23,270 nucleotides of DNA from an archaeon RBG_16_50_20 (GTDB taxonomy: Archaea > Thermoproteota > Bathyarchaeia > 40CM-2-53-6). The DNA lies in NCBI GenBank assembly GCA_001768965.1, contig MEMY01000005.1, positions 1,571 through 24,840 of the forward strand. Reading direction: 5' to 3'. Made by a program: the position numbers and the translations under genes. Shown here piece by piece: positions 16,001 to 21,184 of the stretch (position 1 is its first letter; the number at the start of each line of letters is the position of its first letter). A model generated the notes under the pieces. The model ran no database searches and was not told the origin of the DNA. It worked only from the letters and a program-made list of their open reading frames with translations.

Positions 16001-16471
16001 CAGATAGACGCTGCCACGGCTGAGAACCCACACGAGAAGGTCATAGTATTTGCTTGCAACTGGTGCTCCTACGCCGGAGCCGATCAAGCTGGAATATCAA
16101 AAATACAATATCCTCCGAGTTCGCGAATAATTCGGACGATGTGCTCTGCAAGAATTTCGCAGAAGTTGGTCTTCTATGCGCTTGGGAAAGGCGCGGGTGC
16201 AGTCTTGGTGACAGGATGTCATCCAGGCGACTGCCATTACATCAACGCCAATCTCAACACTCAACGCCGTTTTGAAAGATGGCGCAAGACAGTCGAGATG
16301 CGCGGCATCGATCCTCGAAGGTTACAGCTTTGGTGGGTTAGCGCCGCCGAGGGTAAACGATTCGCCGAGAAGGTAGCGGAAATGGACGAACTCATTCAGC
16401 GACTTCCGAAAACGGAGGTTGAGAACACGGCAACCAAGCTAGCTCCGTTCATCACGAGGAGAGCCTCATAA
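13061..16471 (+). CDS. hdrA: Tandem HdrA-HdrA flavoprotein with C-terminal MvhD domain
   Basis: 1136 residues; classical HdrA is about 650. In order: FAD domain 1 (VVGAGIAG, 8-15; CSICIEAPKM) with an inserted ferredoxin region (C105, C108, C111, C115; C152, C162, C165, C169, C173); CVGSRD with C261, C264, C268, C269; the canonical HdrA N-terminal module (about 446-575, FACAAN with C488); FAD domain 2 (VVGGGIAG, 590-597) without the insert but with C731, C741, C745, C746; a 2[4Fe-4S] ferredoxin (C923-C933 and C953-C963); and an MvhD-like domain (about 990-1115; C999, C1002, C1028, C1053, C1058). HdrA flavin bifurcates electrons between ferredoxin and a higher-potential acceptor. The MvhD part usually docks a hydrogenase or dehydrogenase. 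The stop shares one base with the next ATG. Confidence 0.92.
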   Translation: MMRDTVMVVGAGIAGIQAALDLSSAGSKVVLVEREPSIGGKMAALDKNFPTLDCSICIEAPKMSEVINNSNIEILTLAEVVKVEGQAGSFNVAIRQKPRYVTSECTRCDECVLACPQILKNEFDVGMAVRKAIYTPFEQAEPGAYAIDIENCLNEPPNYLPCHRCLEVCQPNCIDFNMTEKGLTRNVAAIVAATGFDLLDATLLPEYGYGKHPDILTSLELERLLQASGPSKGEIVRPSDGTPPENLLFVLCVGSRDRRFCKYCSRVCCMYSIKEALQAVDHGIKNVTVLYMDIRAYGKGFDEFYSRSRREGVRYIRGKPAKITGDGKTIRVRFENTEEGQIEEKNFDMVVLAPAIIPSRGLDSLVDVLGVDLDEDGFIKATEIGGDLIATTREGIYACGCNTGPKDIPDSVTEAGGAAAYSLNYVTTRTWPEELDVEIIDTTGPPRIGVFLCDCGSNIAGVVNVPEVLEYTRNLDGVAHAERVRFACAANTQELIGRTIKEKKLNRLVVAACSPKTHGPTFQRVASRAGLNPYLFEMSNVRNQGSWVHKKYPKEATQKSKDLVRMSVEKAKRLKALATVKVPVVQRALVVGGGIAGITAAANLAKQGFETHLVERNIELGGTLLQLTEIAPSGLSARQLVQMKEREMRDAGVHVHSETTVETVSGFVGNFNVHLTDGNTLDVGSIVLATGATPYQATEFGYGDDPRVITSLDLEKRIGELKGDRVTFVACVGSRNDKRGCSRFCCQTMLSQAIKLRERGNRVRVLYKDIRAFTRFAEEMYEDAARKGVQFFQFNQDASPEKAVVYEMGQVMLHDELSGLDVTVPTDLLVLNIGISPEHENTVAQQLRVSRDSEGFLLESHPKLGPVEAAVQGVFLAGTSQGPKDVRESVSQALAASAKASRILSRAEIEQEPLAAVVDYDKCTFCARCIPVCPYSAIRGEVRKSLEIVQAMCMGCGGCAAECAVDAIEMPGFTDGQVLAQIDAATAENPHEKVIVFACNWCSYAGADQAGISKIQYPPSSRIIRTMCSARISQKLVFYALGKGAGAVLVTGCHPGDCHYINANLNTQRRFERWRKTVEMRGIDPRRLQLWWVSAAEGKRFAEKVAEMDELIQRLPKTEVENTATKLAPFITRRAS

Positions 16472-17610
16472 TGACTACAGTGTCGATCAATGATGAACTT
16501 TGGGACCGAATTAACCAAGCAGTAGCTCCAATGACTTTGTGCTATCAATGTGGTGTATGCACAGCGATATGCCCGCTCTCAGGCACAGGCAAATCACCAT
16601 CCGTTAGAAAGCTATTACGCTCAGCTCAGACGGGTCTTGTCGCAAGCTCTAGTGAGGCTTGGTTGTGCACAACCTGTAAACTCTGCGAATTCACCTGTCC
16701 GCGTGGTGTCCCGATTGTAGATGTCCTTCATGCTCTACGAACAGTAGGCTTCTCGGAGCGGAAAGTACCTCCTCGACTCGAAGAAGTGTTGTGGAAGATC
16801 TACGAGAGCGGCAACCCATGGGGCGAACCTAAGAAGACTAGAGCAAAATGGACCGAAGGCCTTGGTGTCAAGGAAGCGCTCGATGGAGTAGACGTGTTGC
16901 TGTACACCGGATGCGCTTCATCATACGATGCAAGACTGCAAAGCATCGCAAAGGCCGTTGCGTCGATCTTGAAAGCAGCTGGGGTTAATTTCGGAGTTCT
17001 CAAGACACAAGAAAAATGCTGTGGCGACGCGGTCTATCAAAGTGGCGAAGACGCCTACCTCGAAGAACTTGTTACTGAAAACATCGACACAATCAGAAAG
17101 ACAAACGCGTCAGTTGTCGTATCAATCTCACCCCATTGTTTCAACATATTCAAGACCCTATACCCGAAGTACGGCGCAGACTTCAGAGCAGTTCACTACA
17201 CACAGCTCCTTGCAGACCTTCTAGACTCAGGAAAAATCAAACTCGCCCAACCGTTCGAGACGGCAGTCACTTACCACGATCCCTGTTACCTGAGCCGCTA
17301 CCATGGTATCCAAGAAGAGCCGCGGAAACTCCTTGAATCAATCAAAGGCGTGAAGCTTCTCGAGATGGCGAACTCTGGGGACAACACACTCTGTTGTGGT
17401 GGAGGTGGCGGCCGCATGTTTCAGGAAGACGCCGGGGAGCGTCTCTCAAACATTAGAATCAGAGAGGCGTCAGAAACTGGCGCTCATGTCCTAGCGACCT
17501 CTTGTCCGTATTGCATCCAGAACTTCGAAGACGGCGCCAAGACCGAAGGAAAGAACATGCAAGTTTCCGACGTCGCGGAGTTAATCGCGGCGTCGATGCG
17601 AGGCGGGTAG
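16471..17610 (+). CDS. Soluble HdrC-HdrB fusion (HdrD/GlpC-like iron-sulfur oxidoreductase)
   Basis: 379 residues without membrane helices. The HdrC-like N-terminus has two [4Fe-4S] motifs: C24, C27, C30, C34 (CYQCGVCTAICP) and C66, C69, C72, C76 (CTTCKLCEFTCP). Two CCG domains follow. The second is complete (C272, C308-C309-GGGGG, C345-P-Y-C348). The first has C148 and C183-C184 but S220-P-H-C223 in place of CxxC. HdrB/HdrD proteins use these cysteines to bind non-cubane [4Fe-4S] clusters that reduce disulfides. Relatives without methanogenesis act as electron-transfer subunits for lactate, glycolate, glycerol-3-phosphate or ETF systems. The ETF-alpha start abuts its stop, so the two are very likely functionally linked. 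Confidence 0.88.
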   Translation: MTTVSINDELWDRINQAVAPMTLCYQCGVCTAICPLSGTGKSPSVRKLLRSAQTGLVASSSEAWLCTTCKLCEFTCPRGVPIVDVLHALRTVGFSERKVPPRLEEVLWKIYESGNPWGEPKKTRAKWTEGLGVKEALDGVDVLLYTGCASSYDARLQSIAKAVASILKAAGVNFGVLKTQEKCCGDAVYQSGEDAYLEELVTENIDTIRKTNASVVVSISPHCFNIFKTLYPKYGADFRAVHYTQLLADLLDSGKIKLAQPFETAVTYHDPCYLSRYHGIQEEPRKLLESIKGVKLLEMANSGDNTLCCGGGGGRMFQEDAGERLSNIRIREASETGAHVLATSCPYCIQNFEDGAKTEGKNMQVSDVAELIAASMRGG

Positions 17611-18612
17611 GTGAGTCTGATGCAGGATACAACACAAGTCTCAGAATTCAAGGGAATCATGGTATACTTAGAACACTCAGCTGGCCAACTGGAAAGTGTT
17701 TCGTTAGAGATCCTTGGCAAAGCTCGCGAACTCGCAGAGAGATTAGCAACGGACGTTACAGGCGTGATCCTTGGGTATGATATCCGAGAGTTCGGTGAGG
17801 AAGCTGCTCAATTCGGCGCCGATCGAGTTCTAGTCGCAGATTCCCCCTCACTCGCACAATACACTACAGAGGCATTCTGTAATGTCCTTGCTGAAGTAGT
17901 GAGAGATCGAAAACCCGAGATTTTCCTCTTGGGCGCAACACACGACGGGCGTGATCTCGCAGGACGTTTAGCAGTTAGATTGAACACGGGTCTCACTGCG
18001 CACGCAGTCCAAGTTGACATTGAACCAGAAACGAACTTGCTTGTTTGTGGTGTCCCAGGGTTCGGCGGGAGTATAGTCGCAAGGTGCAAATGTCCGCGAA
18101 GTCGACCGCAGATGGCAACAGTTCGTCCTGGAATCTTCCCCGTACCAGAGAGAAGGCCGCAGAGAAAGGGAGCGATAGAAACGGTCCAGGTCAATACAGG
18201 TCAAGTGCGAACGAAAGTTGTCGAGCGCTCAGTAAAGGCAGGAGTAGACATTGCAAGAGCTGAGATTGTGGTGATAGCGGGGCGTGGTGCAGTAACCTAT
18301 TTCGACTCAGTCAGAAAATTCGCTGACTCGATCGGCAGTGCAATTGGCGTTACAAGACCATTGGCTGATAGGGAGTTAATGCCCCGCGATTATCAGGTTG
18401 GATCAACGGGGATCGCAGTAACGCCAAAGCTCGCAATTGTTCTCGGAGCGAGTGGAGCAGCACATTTTGTCTCGGGAATTCGTGGAGCGAAAACCGTTAT
18501 TTCCGTAAACAAGGACCCGGATGCTGACATCAACGCCGACGCAGACTACTTCGTGGTCGAAGACATAGGCAGACTGCTACCGGCCCTGCTTTCGAAGCTT
18601 GAAGGAAAGTGA
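17611..18612 (+). CDS. etfA: Electron transfer flavoprotein alpha subunit
   Basis: 333 residues. The N-terminal half is the alpha/beta domain with LLGATHDGRDLAGRLAVRLN (108-127). The C-terminal FAD domain shows TRPLAD (248-253), MPRDYQVGSTG, GASGAAHF (279-286) and VNKDPDADINADADYF. ETFs carry FAD and shuttle electrons between dehydrogenases and iron-sulfur or quinone partners; one branch bifurcates. GTG 17611 directly follows the TAG of the HdrD-like gene (ATG 17620 is the alternative), so translation is probably coupled. Gene order alpha-beta is opposite to the frequent beta-alpha order. No dehydrogenase partner lies in the window. Confidence 0.92.
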   Translation: MSLMQDTTQVSEFKGIMVYLEHSAGQLESVSLEILGKARELAERLATDVTGVILGYDIREFGEEAAQFGADRVLVADSPSLAQYTTEAFCNVLAEVVRDRKPEIFLLGATHDGRDLAGRLAVRLNTGLTAHAVQVDIEPETNLLVCGVPGFGGSIVARCKCPRSRPQMATVRPGIFPVPERRPQRKGAIETVQVNTGQVRTKVVERSVKAGVDIARAEIVVIAGRGAVTYFDSVRKFADSIGSAIGVTRPLADRELMPRDYQVGSTGIAVTPKLAIVLGASGAAHFVSGIRGAKTVISVNKDPDADINADADYFVVEDIGRLLPALLSKLEGK

Positions 18613-18619
18613 ATGAGAC

Positions 18620-19408
18620 ATGAGAACCATAGTTTGCATGAAAGTTGTACCGAAAACCGAAGATGTGAGATTTGACCAGCAAACTAGGACTCTAGATAGG
18701 AGCGGAGCAGAGAACGAAATAAATCAACCTGACAAGAGCGCATTGGAGATGGCGCTGCAGCTAAAGGAAGGGCACGGCGGCGATGTGGTTCTGCTCTCAA
18801 TGGGACCATCGTTCTTTGAACCATACCTACGCCTTGGCATCGCCATGGGAGCCGACAACGCCATTCTGTTGAGTGATAGGGCTTTCGCAGGTGCCGACAC
18901 CTACCCGACTTCCTATACCATCGCCACTGCGATCAGGAAAATCGGTAATTTCGACCTGGTCCTGTGCGGTGAGGAATCTTCCGACGCAAGCACTGGCCAA
19001 GTTCCACCCGGAATTGCTGAATGGCTTGACATACCTCAGGTCACCTACCTGTCCCAGCTGAACATCGAAGGAAGCATGGCACGGGCGAAGCGAACCGTCA
19101 AAGGTGGTTACGAGATTGTGGAGGCCCCCCTTCCACTTCTTGCTTCGGTTGAGCTTGGATGCAATTCTCCACGTTTCCCAGATTTTCGCAGAAAGAGGTG
19201 GGCGGAGAAAGAATTCAAGATCACTGTGTGGACAGCAGCTGACATGGGAGTTAATCCTGACAAGATTGGTTCGAAGGGGTCCCACACAACTGTGGACGAA
19301 CTAGTTGAACTGCCCAGGCCATCCAGACGGATGCAGCGAATCACAGGCTCTCCGGAAGAAGAGGCCGTGTTGATAGTGCAGAAGATCAAGGAGGCGTTTG
19401 GAAGCTGA
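18620..19408 (+). CDS. etfB: Electron transfer flavoprotein beta subunit
   Basis: 262 residues of the ETF-beta family. INQPDKSALEMAL (34-46) is the beta-subunit helix motif. GEESSDASTGQVPP (117-130) is the nucleotide-binding loop that holds AMP in simple ETFs or a second FAD in bifurcating ETFs. VEAPLPLLASVE and NSPRFPDFRRK (the recognition-loop region) are also visible. Which cofactor occupies the beta site cannot be decided by eye. The Q-V-P-P variant of the usual Q-V/T-G-P is mildly unusual. ATG 18640 is a possible later start, but 18620 gives the normal N-terminus MRTIVCMKVVP. The gene is followed after 57 bases by a Cys-rich mini-protein. Confidence 0.92.
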   Translation: MRTIVCMKVVPKTEDVRFDQQTRTLDRSGAENEINQPDKSALEMALQLKEGHGGDVVLLSMGPSFFEPYLRLGIAMGADNAILLSDRAFAGADTYPTSYTIATAIRKIGNFDLVLCGEESSDASTGQVPPGIAEWLDIPQVTYLSQLNIEGSMARAKRTVKGGYEIVEAPLPLLASVELGCNSPRFPDFRRKRWAEKEFKITVWTAADMGVNPDKIGSKGSHTTVDELVELPRPSRRMQRITGSPEEEAVLIVQKIKEAFGS

Positions 19409-19465
19409 ACGGTCAAATGAGCAATTGGGAGGTGAGTTCTCGTAGCCAGTAAGGGGAAAGAAAGT

Positions 19466-19651
19466 TTGGTCTTCGGCCTCGGAGATATTGAAGGCTCCAA
19501 CCCGAACAGTTCTTTTCGGAATTACGACGATTCGTCAGGTATCCGGTGCAGTAACTGCTACAACTATTGGAATCGAGTATGCGTGCACTGCTCGCGGTGC
19601 GGCTCACCAGAGTACACGCCCTGCATGCACTGTGATCTTGATTTGAGATAG
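19466..19651 (+). CDS. 61-aa Cys-rich zinc protein at the end of the redox operon
   Basis: The C-terminal half carries CSNCYNYWNRVCVHCSRCGS and later CMHC. The result is four Cys groups spaced like a double zinc ribbon or rubredoxin-like knuckle set. The N-terminal half is polar. TTG 19466 has AGGGG (about 19452-19456) upstream. A much stronger site, GGAGGTGA at 19428-19435, is followed only by GTT/CTC/GTA codons in this frame, so the true start may lie nearer 19436-19442 with a non-standard codon, giving up to 10 more residues. It follows etfB on the same strand and may be co-transcribed. Function unknown; a zinc structural or electron-transfer accessory role is possible. Confidence 0.6.
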   Translation: MVFGLGDIEGSNPNSSFRNYDDSSGIRCSNCYNYWNRVCVHCSRCGSPEYTPCMHCDLDLR

Positions 19652-19714
19652 CTCGCAGCCCTGGTGCAAGCTTCTACTCACGTAGGAATTGATGACTAGT
19701 GAATGGTGGTTGGA

Positions 19715-19770
19715 GGCGGGCCCGCCAGGCTTGCGCGTGCACGCTTGGAGGTGAGGGGGGTGGGGGGGGG
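19715..19770. other. GC palindromes and G-run in the convergent spacer
   Basis: Within the 165-base spacer between the end of the redox operon and the minus-strand zinc-protein gene lie a perfect 12-base palindrome GGCGGGCCCGCC (19715-19726) and a perfect 10-base palindrome GCGTGCACGC (19735-19744). Then come GGAGGTGA and a run of six and nine Gs split by one T (19755-19770). The G tract could form a quadruplex in plus-strand RNA or DNA; the palindromes could form strong hairpins. Transcript ends from both directions meet here, so a termination or RNA-stability role is plausible. Confidence 0.4.
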
Positions 19771-19816
19771 CTGAATTTTGTGGGGACAACATGTTACTTT
19801 GCGGTTAACCGAACCT

Positions 19817-20005
19817 CTAGGCGAGTATTGACATGACGCGGACGTTGGGTTTGTAGATGGCTTTCTTGGTTATGTCCAACGAGCAACTTCCATGAATATC
19901 ACAGTATTCTTCACATCGCTCGGCCATGTCAAGGTCCTTGTATCCGAAACCGCAGAGCTCGCACTGGAGCACCGCCTCACCTTTCCTTTTGAACTCGCTT
20001 ACCAT
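19817..20005 (-). CDS. 62-aa conserved-looking archaeal zinc protein
   Basis: ATG 20005 has GAGGT 6 bases upstream; the in-frame TTG at 20011 is too close to that site. The product reads MVSEFKRKGEAVLQCELCGF, then YKDLDMAERCEEYC and SCSLDITKKAI. The pattern C-x2-C, a helix with MAERC-x3-C, then a further Cys before LDIT-K resembles a family of tiny archaeal proteins I have seen repeatedly annotated as hypothetical. One Cys/His zinc site is likely. It stands alone, converging on the redox operon, with two palindromes upstream. Function is not known. Confidence 0.75.
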   Translation of the reverse strand: MVSEFKRKGEAVLQCELCGFGYKDLDMAERCEEYCDIHGSCSLDITKKAIYKPNVRVMSILA

Positions 20006-20048
20006 CTTCAAACCTCAGAAGTCAGCGCCTACGGCGTTCAGATAAGGA

Positions 20049-20085
20049 TTGCATGCAACCCTTGAAGACCCATCCTTTGAAAGGA
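20049..20085. promoter_or_regulatory. Two short palindromes upstream of the zinc-protein gene
   Basis: TTGCATGCAA (20049-20058, perfect) and TCCTTT-G-AAAGGA (20073-20085, 6+6 around one base) lie 44 and 68 bases upstream of the ATG at 20005. They sit in an otherwise gene-free stretch (20012-20192), so they may be operator or promoter elements of this minus-strand gene. No factor can be assigned. Confidence 0.3.
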
Positions 20086-20192
20086 CAGCCATCCGCATTT
20101 TGACTGATTTACGTCAAGTGTCTTGAATCAGATAATGAGACTTCATTTCCAGATTTACATCAGGTTGGCTATCGGGTTTCGAGTGTTCGTTA

Positions 20193-20353
20193 TCATTGGC
20201 TGACAGCAGCTCTTAACATTGCCAATAGCTCTTCGTCGGTAGGGTTCCTGAGCGACAAGGTCCCTGACGGCATGATCCTACGCAGCTTCCGCACCCTTCG
20301 CAAACGGCCTCTGAAACCTCTGCAAGCTTAGTGCCCCGGCGTGACGACAGTGC
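20193..20353 (-). pseudogene. Decayed HdrA-type C-terminal ferredoxin domain
   Basis: Immediately after the TGA of the beta-subunit gene, the same minus-strand frame reads TKLAEVSEAVCEGCGSCVGS then C. The next frame continues PSGTLSLRNPTDEELLAMLR, AAVSQ and TGA (20195-20193). Joined across one missing base near 20265-20275 (TGCCGTCA, where TGC CCG TCA is expected), this gives VCEGCGSCVGSCPSG...TDEELLAML. That is the layout of the last ferredoxin motif and helix of HdrA; the intact copy here has MCMGCGGCAAEC...FTDGQVLAQI. The rest of an hdrA gene is absent, so this is a truncated, frameshifted remnant or a half-ferredoxin gene hit by an indel or read error. Confidence 0.6.
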
Positions 20354-21181
20354 TCATCGAAATGTGCTGAGTACTTGTTTGAGTTCTAGCTTCTGTAAGG
20401 AGGTGACTCTGACGCGTTCTGCGAGTGTTGGGCGGGTCTGTTTGTAGATGATGCCTATCGGAATCTTGTCTTGCCGTCCAATCAGACCGAGCGCCGCGTC
20501 ATAGTCGTTAGGGTCATGCTCTGGCCCGATTTCAACGGTCTTAGCGGGATATTCCTTCCAAGTGTCATGGAAAGTTGGACAGGGATTGAGCACATGTATC
20601 AACGCGAAGCCTCTGTGCCTGATTCCTTCAGCAATGAGATGTGCTAGGTGGTTCGGTTTGCCTGGGAATCCCCTCGCCAAGAATGAGACTCCGTACGCTA
20701 GGGCCAGTCTGGTGATGTCAATTGGATCCTCTTGATTTCCTTCAGGTGTAACTTTCGTCTTGTACCCGAGCGGGGTCGTAGGAGAAGGTTGTCCCTTAGT
20801 TTGTCCATAGATCCCATTGTCGAGAACTATGTAGGTGATGTCTGGATTTCTTCTTGCCGTGTGAGGAACATGCCCACCCCCAATAGCGAAGGCGTCACCG
20901 TCACCCGCAATGCCCACGACGCAGAGTTCTGGGTTGGCGATGTGGATTCCCTGTGCAATAGGGAGAACCCTTCCATGAAGCGTGTGAATACCATACGTCT
21001 TGAAATTGTGTGGAAAGCGTCCGTTGCATCCAATTCCTGAAACCATTACGATCTGCTCATTTCTTAGACCCAGTTCTTGGAACGCCATCCCAACTGATCT
21101 GAGTACACCGTAATCTCCGCATCCGGGGCACCAGTTGGGATTGTAATCGTTCCGGTACTCACCTACAAGATTAGATTGCAT
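20354..21181 (-). CDS. 2-oxoacid:ferredoxin oxidoreductase beta subunit, two-subunit type
   Basis: 275 residues, ATG 21181. NWCPGCGDYGVLRS near residue 17 gives the CxxC. The TPP motif runs from AGDGDAFAIGGGH to LDNGIYGQTKGQPSPTT. PCPTFHDTWKEY is shared with the broad-range enzymes of Sulfolobus type. It pairs with the fused gamma-alpha subunit encoded 3 bases upstream on the same strand, forming a heterodimeric enzyme that oxidises pyruvate, 2-oxoglutarate or branched oxoacids with CoA. It is clearly divergent from the korB at 11659, so the two enzymes are paralogues, not a recent duplication. The stop is followed by the ferredoxin-domain remnant. Confidence 0.9.
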   Translation of the reverse strand: MQSNLVGEYRNDYNPNWCPGCGDYGVLRSVGMAFQELGLRNEQIVMVSGIGCNGRFPHNFKTYGIHTLHGRVLPIAQGIHIANPELCVVGIAGDGDAFAIGGGHVPHTARRNPDITYIVLDNGIYGQTKGQPSPTTPLGYKTKVTPEGNQEDPIDITRLALAYGVSFLARGFPGKPNHLAHLIAEGIRHRGFALIHVLNPCPTFHDTWKEYPAKTVEIGPEHDPNDYDAALGLIGRQDKIPIGIIYKQTRPTLAERVRVTSLQKLELKQVLSTFR

Positions 21182-21184
21182 TCC

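Noticed and set aside
10301..19408. Interpretation of the Hdr genes as evidence of methanogenesis.
   Set aside because: No mcr, mtr or other methanogenesis genes are present, and HdrA/HdrD-like proteins are common in non-methanogens; the HdrD-like protein also lacks one CCG ligand.
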